Shown: positions 11,435 through 22,643, numbered from the stretch's first letter. The stretch: DNA of 52,836 bases from Gnetum montanum (GCA_015680685.1 MNCI01024072.1:1045320-1098155); one strand, 5' to 3'. Notes: generated from the letters alone by a model not told the origin. Program-made: numbers and translations.

Positions 11435-11872
11435 TACCCCCATGACTGAATGAAAACTCGTCCTTGAGTTCCTTACAAAATATTGGGAAGGTATGGGATT
11501 ATTGACTTGAATGACACTAATGGTAGATGGGGTGACATGTGAATAGATCATATTACAATACATGACAAAATTAGTGTTCATGACAACAAGAGTGAACACT
11601 GTACACATTTGACATCTAGCCTTATTTGGCAGCTGAGAGAGAAGAGAGAAGAGAGAGAGAAAAGAAGAAATTTGTTGCTGCCAACGCCAAGATTTCGTCT
11701 TTCGTTGTCCATCCATAAGCGCATCATCAATCTTGTTCCTTGCATAACTGCTTCAGCACCAGTCCATTCCAAGTGTTTCCTCTAGGTTCAATCCGTTGTT
11801 GTATGATTACCATCTGCACACACAACACAGTATGATATTAGTAAGGGTAAATGAATCACAATGCAGTTAATA

Positions 11873-12107
11873 NNNNNNNNNNNNNNNNNNNNNNNNNNNN
11901 NNNNNNNNNNNNNNNNNNNNNNNNNNNNNNNNNNNNNNNNNNNNNNNNNNNNNNNNNNNNNNNNNNNNNNNNNNNNNNNNNNNNNNNNNNNNNNNNNNNN
12001 NNNNNNNNNNNNNNNNNNNNNNNNNNNNNNNNNNNNNNNNNNNNNNNNNNNNNNNNNNNNNNNNNNNNNNNNNNNNNNNNNNNNNNNNNNNNNNNNNNNN
12101 NNNNNNN
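11873..12107. other. Assembly gap (235 N)
   Basis: A run of unknown bases inside element A. Translated frames spanning it are meaningless. Confidence 1.
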
Positions 12108-12543
12108 AATGTCATTTGGAAGCAAGAGTTAAATTCTTAACCACAAGAGTTTACCAGAAAGAAAACAATGCATCAACCAAAATATGGACTATTGATACAA
12201 CTGGCAATGAGGTGAAAAATGAAGAAAGAAGGATGGTAAGGAGAGAATGGAATGAAGTCTCAAGAACAAGGTGGTGTATAGCCCCTTGTGTATTAATGGT
12301 TAATGTGACTTAGTAGATCCCATTCCAAATCTGGCCTCAACAATCCACATCTAGTGACTTCGCATTAATAATTCGGCCAATCCATCCACTCGAAGTAATA
12401 AGACTGTTTCCACCAAAGAGTCACCACCATTCCCATGAAACGAGAAAAGAGATAGGAAGTGAGGAAGGGCCTTAGTTAGAGGGAACATCTTTATTTAGTT
12501 CCATAACCAATGCTTCTAGCCCAAATGATTATTTCATCTAAGG

Positions 12544-12599
12544 GGTGTGCTTTGAATTCTCACTATATCTATTTTTTTTTGTTGCGTGAGAACCACACC
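12544..12599. repeat. Single hairpin unit in element A
   Basis: The same unit as the array in element B: GGTGTG, CTTTGAA, arm TTCTCAC, a T-rich loop, arm GTGAGAA and CCACACC. The inner arms differ from those in B (TTCTCAT/ATGAGAA) at both partners of one base pair, so pairing is kept. Confidence 0.8.
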
Positions 12600-13361
12600 A
12601 TGCAAAGACTTATTATTTTTATTAGCTCAGCTTCCCGATAATGGAGCAACGTCAGAATGGTAAGGCAAACCCAAGAAGGAAACATCCAAGCACTCAAGGG
12701 AATGGCCAGCACAAATGCATCAAGTTCCCTTGAAGTCATACCCTTTTCAGTCCTTGAGTCCTTCCTTAGTTTGAGAAATGTTCAGTCACCGATTTGTTGA
12801 TAGTCCTTATTATTGAGAAAGAGGACTGTACAGTTCCAAGCCAAGATAGACCATAGAAATTTATGGATGTATGGATGAAGTGGACTCATTGCCTGTTATA
12901 TCAAAAGAACCATACCTTAGTGTCAACATCATAACTTAAAGGTAAAAACCAAACATTAGCAATCAATGGAATACAGTTCATACCATCTTTGGAGCACTTA
13001 TTTAGTGACGAATCAAAAAAAATAAATAAATGAAAGAGTATAAATGATGTTGTAAAATAAAAACAAGAAAAGTTAAGAAATTTGTAAAACAAAAATGTGT
13101 AAAACAAAAACTTAAAAAGAAACTGAGGGCCTCAAATGATCAACATAGGTGGCCATCTCCCCCATGACTGAATTGAAAGGGAGAGATCTAAAATAATGAG
13201 TGCTTGTTTGAATTTTTTAGAAGTGTCCAACTTCTCCCAATTGATGTTTTCAGGTTAAGGGTTGGAAGTTGGCGACGCTCTTGCTCCAGTGTATCTATGC
13301 TTTTGACGTGGCCATAAGTTGATCCCCCAATTAGTTCCATGCATATTGGTGAGTTTCTCTC

Positions 13362-13870
13362 TTGATTAGCTATCAACCACTAGGTGCTTTCTTGTTGTGT
13401 TTAACTTCCTGGCCACACCGGTTGCATGCAAGAAATGTTGAACATTCCTGTACGTCATCACCCTCTATATCACTATATGTGATTCATGGAACTTTCTTCT
13501 TCTCAATATTTCTATTAGTGTTTTCCTTAGATATTTCCAGGGAAAGATCGCAAATTCCTAGGCATGCGTTCATGGTACTTAGCCATGCCCTTTCCATTAT
13601 TATTGGGAGGTCCCCCTTATCATTTTTGACTTGTATCACTAGGAAATCAGCTGGGTATGACCAACAACACACTATGGTAACGATGTCCTCCACCAGTCCC
13701 AAGGGAATAGTGATGGACTGGTCAGCTAGCTCTAAGCGAATATTGCTCTTCTTTAGTGGAGGTAAGTTCTAGGCTTTATACATTTATTGTGATATTAAGT
13801 TGACTCCAGAACCTAAGTTAAGAAGAGCTTTACGTGGTTCATTCCCAGTGACTTAGAGGCAAATTAAAGG
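13362..13870 (-). pseudogene. Element A protease, inactive
   Basis: Minus-strand frame with ALLNLGSGVNLI (about 13,830-13,790), NLPPLKKSNIRLEL, then LVEDIVTIVCCWSYPADFLV and DLPIIMERAWLSTM, closely parallel to the protease of element B. Retroviral-type aspartic proteases need D-S/T-G. Here the Asp codon is Asn (position 13,817-13,819 on the + strand) and the next residue is Leu. The frame has a stop after NLISQ. This protease normally cuts the Gag-Pol polyprotein. The downstream end marks where RT would start but does not. Confidence 0.8.
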
Positions 13871-13919
13871 ACTTCTAGGATCAGAGAATTTCCTAGGAAG
13901 GTGGCCCTCCTTGATCCAG

Positions 13920-16478
13920 TCAATGACGGTATGTGTTAACATAACCGTATGCATTGAGCTCTATTTTGGTTTGAAGGGAGCTCCGAAGCTTATTTGATGG
14001 AGGAATGTTCGGAGGCTCAACCACTTGTGGTTGTGAGAGCTTGTTTGGACTGTTGGTTCTAAATAAAGGTCTTCTCCTTGTATAGTTGTCAAAACCAGTA
14101 GTGGGTTGAAGGTTTATAGCTCTCATGGCATTGCGTTGCTACGGTTGAGTGGTGAGTTCCCCTTGCATCGCTGGAGTGGGTGGTAGTAGAGCTATCGATG
14201 TAAGAGTTGCAGGTGGATTTAGAGGATGGTATGTGTGTGGTGTGTCTCTTTGAGGAGAAGGAGTCCTATAATACTCCTGAGCTTGGTAGTGATATTGTGG
14301 GGTCATGTGACCAACAGAGTCACTTGGAGAGATTGGCTGCTACACGTAGTAGCCATATGGGTCCGGTTGCCGGTAAGGGTATTGTTGCCTAGGTGGTGGC
14401 ATCCCCCATGACTATGGGTATTGCCACTGCTAGTATTGTTCAATAGGTTGTGGTGGAGTTCCACTTGGATAATACGTTAACGGTTGGTGGAACTACCTTG
14501 GGTTACCTTGGGGATAAGGTAACCAACGGGGTGCTTGCCATTTGTTAAGTCGTGGGTTAAGTGCATACACCCTAGACTCTTGCAGATGTGAGATTATTAG
14601 GCAACATCTCTTAGGATGGTCATATTGGCATATCTTACATCCACCATCATTTTCTGTATTCGAATCCACAACCTCTTCAGTGATGGTCATTTTACCCTTA
14701 CCTTTGTTACGTGCATGGTCCAAATCCCTCTTCTTCTTTTTATCATAATCACTACCTCGCTTCTTAGACTCCTCTACGATTTTTAGAACGGTTTCAAATC
14801 TACTATCTAAGGAGTCCCACATTTGATCTACCTTAGCTGACACTTCTATTGTTAATTTTTAAAGTGGCAAGGTTTTCCTCTTCATCATCTCTTTGAGTGG
14901 TGACTCATCCTCCTCCTCACAGAATCTTGCTTCCCATTTTCAGAGGGAAGGATTGCAATTGTACTCTTCCGCACTTTCTCTCTTACGTAGCTCACCTTCT
15001 TCCTTAGCTACTTACTCCAACAATCTATGGATTTGATGGGACCTAAGCTTCGATAATCTCCCTTGGGCATACATTCCAAGGGTTCTCCTAGTTTCATGCC
15101 TAAGTCCATCTATGAGATGATGTAGTTGATCCTACAGCAAATAACCATGGCCCAGGCAACGATGTAATAGTGTATAATAACGGCCCATGGCAGCATCCAA
15201 GGATTCATGAGTTCCCTGCTTCCATCCTTGGATTTTTTTTCATAGGTTGGACACTCGGGAGTACATTTGATATTTATCATTAAATAGTTCTAGCATCGTA
15301 CTCCACCTTTGAATGGATTCCGGTTCTAAAAACCGGTACCAACTTTCCACTTCTTTTATGAGTGTCCTTGGGAACAACTTTAATTTTTTCCACTCATTTT
15401 CAATGTTTTGCAAGGCATAGGCATCGTGAAATGCTTGTAAGTGGTTTTGAGGATTAGCATTGTATCCCCCCTCAAATCGTGGGATATTATTCATGTCTAG
15501 TCTCTTAATCCTGCTATCTTTCTCGTGCCTTGTAGGTATTCTAATAGCCTTCGTAATGTTTAACATGCTTCAGGTTGCAAGTAGGGGTTCTTCTTGGTCA
15601 TTTCTTTCATAGCATCTATGATGTCTACGTGGTTCCCTACTTTCCCTTCTTTCATGCCTTGATTCTCTAGAGTGCCCTCATCCTTGCTCTCAACTCTCTC
15701 GTCGAGGTCTCTCATTTTTCTTACCCTTATCCTCACGATTAGGTTCCTTATGACTGCATCCTGATGTTGAAGGATAGGGTGAACATGGTGATGAAGGGGA
15801 AAAAGAAGGAGAACCTTCACCATGACGATGTTTCCTACCTTCTCTTCAGTGATCTCGACCTCGATTGTGATGACAATCAGAATGCTCACCCTTGTCATGT
15901 GTTTACATTCCCTTGTTAAACACTTGGTGTTCATGGGGATCAAAACTAGGGTTGTGAATCATGGAGCATAGGTTTTGATACACCACCTCTTAACCATCGT
16001 TAGGAGGGGGAACATCATTTTGTGGAGAACCTATGAAAATAGGTTCACCACCCTCAATTTCGTTTAAGATGGGCGAAGAATTATGGGGGCCTTTGCCCTT
16101 CAACGATGTGTGGTAACTCTCCTATTGCAAGTCCCTTTGACATTGTGCTTCTGTGGGATGGTAGTCCCTTACATTGTAATCGCATGCAACGTACTCAGCG
16201 TATAACTGTGACATGCCTATTCGTGCAAGGGCATAAAGGAGCATGTTGGGGACTGCTTTGTCTGGAGGCAACACTATGTTACCCTCCAAGTCTCTCCAAC
16301 GCAGTTATTTTTCTTGATGGAAGACAAAGGTAAAGTTAGGTACATATTCATCGTGATGAATATATACCACACTGAATTGTTGAGGAATTGGTAGATTTTG
16401 GTTATGTGTGTTATGTCGCCGACTGTCTCTAGTATTGTTCCTAGGTGGTGAAGTGCTTTTGTTTGAAGAAGAAGACAT
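13920..16478 (-). pseudogene. Element A gag
   Basis: It starts MSSSSNKSTSPP at 16,476-16,478. The N-terminus contains the conserved YIHHDEYVPNFTFVFH segment, then a Ser/Arg-rich linker. The capsid-like part is at 15,566-15,240 (MLNITKAIRIPTRHEKD, NIPRFEGGYNANPQNHLQAF, LKLFPRTLIKEVESWY). A C-terminal part (14,843-14,493) carries a compact zinc knuckle CKICQYDHPKRC near 14,640-14,605. A Pro/Gln/Tyr-rich tail leads to the protease. Gag packages the element RNA into virus-like particles. It is broken by several stops and shifts (for example after FVFHQEK). Confidence 0.85.
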
Positions 16479-16604
16479 TTTAGTCTTGTTCAGTGTGCTT
16501 TTTATCATTAAGTTATTTTTTTCTTGGTTAACCCTAAGGGTTCATTTTAGCTCCCAACGATGTGAATGATTTCATATGTTCTACATAGCGCACAAATAAC
16601 TAAG

Positions 16605-16622
16605 TCCTCGGTAACAATGCCA
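16605..16622 (-). other. Primer binding site of element A (tRNA-Asp type)
   Basis: The minus strand reads TGGCATTGTTACCGAGGA one base after the 5' LTR. The complement of the 3' end of plant tRNA-Asp is TGGCGCCGTTGCCGGGGA, from memory. All five differences are transitions, mostly at C/G positions, as expected from decay of methylated DNA. Confidence 0.6.
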
Positions 16623-16623
16623 A

Positions 16624-17473
16624 TGATGAGTGGCGAGGTACCCCTACACTCAACCATATGAATACGAGCGTGCACGCACGATTCAGTTGAACTCCAAGGA
16701 CTAAGTGCTTACGCACCCTAATGGAACACTTAAGGTTAATCAATCGTTGTCTTCCCAGACTTACTTGTATTATCACAGTTGTATGGTTAAATAAGTCTGA
16801 GGTATATGATTTTTATGTCTTTTATCTTTTTAACGCCTATGCTAATAGAGGAAAGGTGAAGAGACTAAATGACTAACTTTCACTAACTAAGTTCTAATCG
16901 TCCTAGCATTAGTATCTGTTCCCACTTGCCACACACACCTTGAACCAGTGCAACGCTACTGGGATTACCAAACACTACTCGTTACCAGGTTACCAAGCAT
17001 TACACACGTGCTCGAAGCGGTCGTACTGAATGCACTTAACTAGGAGAGTAAAGGGTTGAGAGAGATTAATTGTCTAAGAAAGCATTTAAACATTCAATAG
17101 TAATTAAGTTCTATTTAGCTTAGTCCATGTACTGCAAGGTTTATCAAAAAGTTCATCTTTATTGCTGGATACAAATGTGTGCTCAGGGACAATTTTCTCG
17201 AATAAAGATCTATTCACTTTGAGACTCCTACTACGAGCACATGGAAATTATTCTATCTCTAAAATGGTAAAACTACCAGATTTTAGCTAAGGGTCTAGAT
17301 CTAGATGAGTGAATAAGGAAAAGCCGCCTCTTATTTATAGAACTAGCAATGGGCTGCGATATCACACACGCGATATTATAGGGGCTGGCGTGATATCGCA
17401 GATGTGATATTGTAGGGGTCGACGTGATATCGCGGACGTGATATCATGGCCCATGTGATATCGCGGCTCATAA
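16624..17473 (-). repeat. 5' LTR of element A
   Basis: It is 850 bp, TGATGAGTGGCGAGG...GGCTCATAA (the expected TCATCA end has one change), followed by the target duplication CTAAT at 17,474-17,478. A minus-strand TATA box lies at 17,332-17,339. The GATATCGCG array lies between it and the right end. It is longer than the 3' LTR by that array. Confidence 0.92.
17357..17470. repeat. GATATCGCG palindrome array in LTR U3
   Basis: Seven GATAT-centred palindromes or near-palindromes (such as GTGATATCGC, GCGATATCAC, CGATATTA) occur at irregular spacing of about 12-25 bp. They lie upstream of the TATA box in the element's sense. Similar blocks lie at 600-700 in element E and at 52,415-52,482. The array is missing from the other LTR of the same element. 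Confidence 0.8.
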
Positions 17474-17478
17474 CTAAT

Positions 17479-17740
17479 AGTACCATGCCATAAGGATTTT
17501 AATGACCATGCATCTCCCAACATCATGTCCTCTACAAGGACCTTCATAACCATGTTGAAGAACATGCAATTGATTAGCATCAAGAACACACCAGTGAACT
17601 AGGCCATCAACGCACACCTTGTAAAGGTGTCCATTGATTTCCATGAAGTGATTTACCTAATGAAGAAAATATTGTTTCTTCTAGTGGTCTAACCCTTGTG
17701 GTATCTCTTGAGTGAGAAGATAGGTGAAAATGTTATCATA
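17479..17740 (-). pseudogene. Element B integrase, N-terminal part
   Basis: The minus-strand frame runs through the linker between RNase H and integrase (FLH.VNHFMEINGHLYKVC, VDGL) into the zinc-binding region (LHVLQHGYEGPCRGHDVGR, VIKILMAWYY). It then stops where element A begins. It continues at 10,677 with WPTLF, so element A split the HHCC domain exactly in the YYWPTLF motif. Confidence 0.88.
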
Positions 17741-18300
17741 CCATTTTGGCTCATTGGGCATTTGTTCAGTTATTTATCCAGCAAAGAGGAGTTCATTAGG
17801 AAATGTATCAGATAATGGACTTGCTTCCTCTTTGTCATCCCATCGCAACTGAGACAACTAATCGACAACCACATTCTCAGTGCCCTTTCGATCTACCATT
17901 GTAAGATCAAATTCCTGCAAGATCATCAACCACCATATGACACGGGGGCTTACCATTGACTTATTCATTAGGAAGTAGATGGCACTATGATCAGTGTGCA
18001 CAAACACCTTATATCCAAGCACATAATGCCTAAATTTTTCTAGAGCAAACACCATCAGTTCTTTCTCTGTGATGGTGTAGTTCAATTGTGCATCCATAAT
18101 GCTTTGACTAGTACAATGGATGTAGTATGGACATTTCTTATCATCTAACTATGTTAGCATAGCTCCTAAGGCATAATTTGATCCATCTACCATGATATGA
18201 AACAATTTGGACCAATCAGATGCTTGTAGAATTGGAGTTTCCACAAGCCTTTCTTTTAGTTGTTAGAATGCTTTTTCACATTTTGCGGTCCAGACAAAAG
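17741..18300 (-). pseudogene. Element B RNase H domain
   Basis: The open part at 18,097-17,858 contains NYTITEKELMVFALEKFRHY, VFVHTDHSAIYFLMNK and LMILQEFDLTMVDRKG, with the Glu of TEKE and the Asp of TDH as catalytic residues. RNase H removes the RNA strand during reverse transcription. Upstream, towards RT, the frame carries stops (near 18,115 and 18,150). It joins the integrase linker on its left side. Confidence 0.9.
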
Positions 18301-19420
18301 GAGAATCTTTCTTTGTTAGCTTGACCAACAATTTTGCAATCTTAGAGGAAATTCTCTATGAATTGCCAATAGTAGCTAATATGTCCAAGGGATGACCAAA
18401 AATCTTTACCTGTGTCTAGCTAGTGGGTTATTTCTCGAATGACCCTTATTTTTTTACGGGCCACCTCAATTCCCGCTTGTGAGATTTTGTGCCCCAATAC
18501 AATGCCCTCCTGGACCATGAGATGACTTTTCTGACAATTGAGTCATAAGTTAGTTTTGACACATCATTTCAGCACTTGCTCAAGGTGGTCTAGGGCTTGC
18601 TCAAATGTAGCTCCATAGGTGGAGAAGTCATCCATGAAGACTTCTACATCACTACTGATCTACTGTTGAAAGATGCTTAGGACCAAGCATTGAAATTTGG
18701 TAGGAGCATTGCATAGACCAAATGACATCTTACGATATGCAAAAGTTCCCTAGGCACTTATGAACATTGTCTTTGCTTGGTCCTCTAGTGCAATTTGGAT
18801 TTGGTTATAGCCACTATAACTATTTAGGAAGCTATAGTAGCAATGCCTTGATATTGTGTCTAGCACTTGGTCAACAAATGGCAATGGAAAATGATCCTTG
18901 AATGTTGCCATATTCAATAGCCTAAAATTGTTACAGACCCGCCACTTACCACCTTTCTTTGGTACAATTATGAGTGGACTAACCCACTCACTATTCGTAA
19001 TGGGATAGATGAACCCCACCTAAAGGAGTCACTCAATTTCTTCCTTGATGATTTGCTTCAATTTGGGGTTCAACTACCTTGTGGTTATCGTTTTGGCTCC
19101 ATGGCCAAGTCAGTGTAAATGCGATGCTAACATATCCTAGGATCAATCCCTGTGAGTTCAAGATATAACCAAGCAAAAGTTGTTAACCATCTTTCAACTA
19201 CCTTCAACAACATCTCTTTCTGTTCTGGAGAAAGTCTTGCATTGATTATAATCAACTTCTTATTTTTCAAAAACACGTATTTCATTCCTGTTGGTAATGG
19301 TTTCAGTTCAAGTGGTTGTTGCTTAAAGTTATTAGGAATTTCCAACTCCCCCCAATAGGTATCATCATTTGTATCATTGGAGAGTTGGTGATGAACTTGC
19401 TCTAGTTCATTTGTGCTCAT
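18301..19420 (-). pseudogene. Element B reverse transcriptase
   Basis: The N-terminal part is at 19,420-19,127 (LELKPLPTGMKYVFL, LSPEQKEMLLKVV, GIDPRIC). The fingers are at 19,019-18,750 (IYPITNSEWVSPLIIVPKK, WRVCNNFRLLN, KDHFPLPFVDQ, FLNSYSGYNQIQ). The catalytic FMDDF motif is at 18,624-18,638. Then come GATFEQALDHLEQVL and a C-terminal HKISQAGIEV segment near 18,490-18,465. It copies element RNA into cDNA. Several stops lie between these blocks, so it is dead. KDHFPLPF rather than KDKYPIPR favours the Athila/Tat branch over chromoviruses. Confidence 0.92.
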
Positions 19421-19489
19421 GACATATTTACATGTTAGGCTCTCAGCTGGTTCGATGCAAAGTGTGCTACTTTCTAAATTAGTGGTTAG

Positions 19490-20060
19490 CTACTGGGTTC
19501 CCTCCTGTTTTGTGGCTACTATGTATAGACACATTTGAATTTCTACCTCTGATGCACATTGCTTGCATGTAGAGATGGATGCATGCTTGATGGTCCAAAT
19601 TTTTTGCACACAATTGCACCCTGTATCACTGTACGTGATACATTGAACTCTCTTCTTTTCAATCTTTGCAAATGCATTTTCTTTAGAGATTTCTAGAAAA
19701 AAATCTTTGATACCAATTCTTGCATCTATGGTGCTCAGCCATGCCCTTTCCATAATTATTGGAAAGTCCCCTTTGCAATTCTCCACTTTGATTACCAAGA
19801 AGTCAGTAGGATAAGACCACCCACAGACAATGGTTACAATGTCTTCTACTAGTTCCAATGGAACAGTGATGGACTAGTTTGCAAATTCTAGTCTGATATT
19901 GCTCTTCTCAAGAGGAGGTAGGTTCCAAGTAGTGTACAACTCATGAGAAATGAAATTAACACCAAAACCTGAATCAAGAAGAGCCTCGCATGGTTCATTC
20001 CTAGCAATCTACAAATAAATCAAAGGACTTCTAGGATTAGCTAATTTCCTAGGAAGGTTT
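19490..20060 (-). pseudogene. Element B aspartic protease
   Basis: The minus-strand frame starts with NPLIYL / EPCEALLDSGFGVNFISHEL. The catalytic D-S-G is at 19,967-19,975. It continues through WNLPPLEKSNIRLEF, LVEDIVTIVCGWSYP, GDFPIIMERAWLST and a Cys-containing tail at 19,560-19,600. One stop (TAG at about 19,875) stands where element A has CAG, a C-to-T change. Unlike A's copy, the catalytic Asp is kept. Confidence 0.88.
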
Positions 20061-20097
20061 CCTACATGGATCCAATCGGACACAATATGAGTGAGCA

Positions 20098-22643
20098 TTA
20101 CAATATGAATCCTTGGTAGAGTTTGGTTTGAAGGAGGCTTGGAAGAATTTGATATGGAAGAAGAGGCAATAGCAAGGTTGTCAACCATGGGTGTAGGTAA
20201 GGGCTTAGGTGGACTATGGGGTCAAAAGAAAGGTCTTTTTTTTGATCGAGCATTCGTCCCCTCCGATTAATGATTGGGTTGCAAATTAATAGCCCTTGTA
20301 GCATTACATTGTTACAATTAAGCTACCAGTTCACCTTGCATAGGAGGAGCAGGTGGTAGTTGTGCAACTAGAGGAGGAGTGTGTGTAGGGACAAGAAGAG
20401 GATAAAGATAGGAGGTGGCATCCCTTTTTTCATGTGGAGAAGGAGTTTGATAGTAATTAGAAGGGTAGTAGTAAGGTTGAATATTAGAAACATGACTGGA
20501 AGAGTCCTGTGGAGACATGGGTTGCTAAACGTGGTAACCATATGGATCAGGTTACCGGTAAGGATATTATTGCCTTGACGATGCAAATGCCCATGATTGT
20601 GGTTGCTGCCATTATTGGTATTGTTCGTATGATTATGGTGGAGCTCCACTTGGATAATACGGTTGTTGTTGGCAGAACTTCCTAAGATTACCTTAAGGAT
20701 AAGGCAACCTTTTAAATGTTTTCCTTTGTGTAAGTCATGGATGTAAGACATACACCCCAGACTCCAAAAGATGTGACAAAATAGGGCAACATCCCTTAGG
20801 ATGTTCATACTAGTAGACATCGCATCCATGATCATCATCTAATTCACTATCTACAACCTCTTTTATTGCAAAAAATTTTTCCTTACCTTTGTAATATGCA
20901 TGTTCAACTTCCTTATGCCTCCTATGCTCACGGTCACTACCTTGTTCTTTGGACTCTTCATTGATTTTGAGGACAGCTTGAAATCTACTATCCATGGAGT
21001 TCCTTAATTGATCAACCCTGGCTGTAAGTTCAGATTGGAATTATTGAAGTGGCAAGGCTTTCTTATGCATTTCCTCATCAAATATGGATTCATCCTCACT
21101 ATCAAAGAATTGAACCTCCCTCTTGTGGATGGAAGGATCACGGTTGTATTCCTTTGCACTTTCTCTTTTTCTTAGTTTGCCCTCCTCTTTGGTGACTTGC
21201 TCTATTAACCTTTGTACCTGATAGGTAGTTAGTTTTCACAATCACCCTTGGGCATAGACACCAAGGGTTTTCCTCATTTCATTATGAAGCCTATCTACAA
21301 TGTGGTGAAGTTGAGCTAATTGAGAACAATCATGGCTAGGGCATTTGTGCATCAAGGCATAGTATCAGCCAATGGCAGCATCCAAGGGTTTGTGTGTTCC
21401 TTATTTTTATCCTTGAATTTGCTTCCTTAAGTTGGACATCTTGGAGTATGTTTGATACTTATCATTGAACAATTCAAGCATGGTACTCCATCATCTGATA
21501 GATTTTGGCTCTAAAGATCAATACCAATTCTCTGCTTCTTTAATGAGTGTCCTGGGGAAAACTTTAGTTTTTGCCACTTGTTCTCTATGTTTTGCAAGGC
21601 ACATGCATCTTGGAAAGCTTGAAGATGATTCTTCGAATCAGAGTTATATCCTCCTTCAAATCGAGGAATATTGTTTATGTCTAACCATTTAATCCGACTA
21701 TCTTTCACATGCCTTGTTGGGATTCTGATTACCTCTGCGATGTTAAGCATGCTTCAGCTAGCAAATAGAGGCTCATCAAGGCCTTGATCATGGTGCCTAC
21801 AATGCCCTCTACTACCCCTTCATTCATGGAAATGTGCCTCTCTTGAATGTTTACGCTCTTGATCTTGTTTATCCCAATAGTCCCTTTGGTTATTTTGGTT
21901 CCATCAGTCGTTTCATTCATTCCAATCACCCCCACCATGATCTCACCTTCTATAGTCATAATTAGAGCCAGAAGAAGAAGATGATGATAAAGGGGAAGAG
22001 GAAGGAGAATCAGCACCATCACGATGCCTACTACCGCCTCTTTGACAATCACAACCATGATCACGATCTTGCTTCTTGTTGGCATCCCTCTCTTGACTTG
22101 CCCCTTTGAATCCATATTTGTCATTGGATCCCTTGTTACCAGAATTAGGATTGTGAGCTATGGAGCACAAATTCTGGTTTTGACCTCCATTGCCAAAGTT
22201 AAAGAGAGGAGTGTCATTGTATGGAAAATCCCCAAAGAAAGGTTCTTTGCTACCTGGTTGGTACAATAGGAATGGAGGATCGTTAAGCCCTTTTCCCTTT
22301 GGAACTCATAGCATTGTTCTAGTTGCTGATCCTATAGGCGTTGTGCTTTGGTGGGATGATAATCCCTAGTGTTGACATCTTCCACATTATACTCTCCATG
22401 GTGGTCTTGAAGACCACATCATGCAAACATTTGATAGAGCATTGCAAGACCAACATGATCAGGCGACAACACAATGTTTCCCTCCATGTCATGCCACCGC
22501 AATTGTTCATTCTAGTGTAGGATGAAGGTGAAGTTTGGCATATACTCATTAGGGTGAGTATATATGATTCGGTATTGTTGAGGCTTTGTCAAATGAACAT
22601 TATCAACCTTGGGCAGAGAAGCACTCCTATGAGAAGAAGACAT
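20098..22643 (-). pseudogene. Element B gag
   Basis: Start MSSSHRSASLPK at 22,641-22,643, then YTHPNEYMPNFTFILH. A long Gly/Ser/Arg-rich linker follows (22,266-21,780) with poly-Ser. The capsid-like part is at 21,750-21,511 (MLNIAEVIRIPTRHVKD, NIPRFEGGYNSDSKNHLQAF). A coiled acidic/basic region (20,995-20,810) ends in a knuckle-like GCDVY.YEHPKGCC, in which one Cys is Tyr. A Pro/Tyr-rich tail (20,518-20,318) leads into protease. Broken by stops and shifts. It is the structural protein of the particle. Confidence 0.86.

Larger units (their letters stand above)
11435..13180 (-). other. 3' region of element A, with assembly gap
   Basis: The region starts (left) with the polypurine tract TACCCCCATGACTG and matches 1-594 of element E and 7,502-9,640 of element B. 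A minus-strand frame at 11,432-11,716 ends at the first LTR codon and contains VMNTNFV and IPSQYF, shared with element E, but it has no domain I know. A GA-rich tract lies at 11,636-11,662. The right end (about 13,150-13,172) carries the second polypurine motif TTCAGTCATGGGGG on the minus strand. Confidence 0.65.
10683..17473 (-). mobile_element. Element A: non-autonomous gag-protease retrotransposon nested in element B
   Basis: It is 6.8 kb. On the minus strand: 5' LTR (16,624-17,473), primer binding site (16,605-16,622), gag (about 16,478-14,490, continuing to 13,920), protease (about 13,860-13,440), then directly a 3' region like that of B, a polypurine tract and the 3' LTR (10,683-11,434). 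RT, RNase H and integrase are absent: after the protease the sequence passes through about 200 bp of unrelated DNA into the polypurine motif at about 13,150-13,170. The protease's catalytic Asp is replaced by Asn. It resembles the TR-GAG type of non-autonomous element and would need proteins from a relative such as B. Confidence 0.88.

Noticed and set aside
11851-12313. Frames spanning the N run
   Set aside because: They consist mostly of unknown residues across an assembly gap.
13362-13772. 136-codon plus-strand frame in element A
   Set aside because: It is the opposite strand of the element A protease, whose motifs and alignment with element B show that the minus strand is the coding one.
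20368-20838. 156-codon minus-strand frame rich in His/Asn/Leu
   Set aside because: It is in a shifted frame over the Pro/Tyr-rich end of element B gag. The true frame reads the knuckle and the PYYYPSNYYQ tail.
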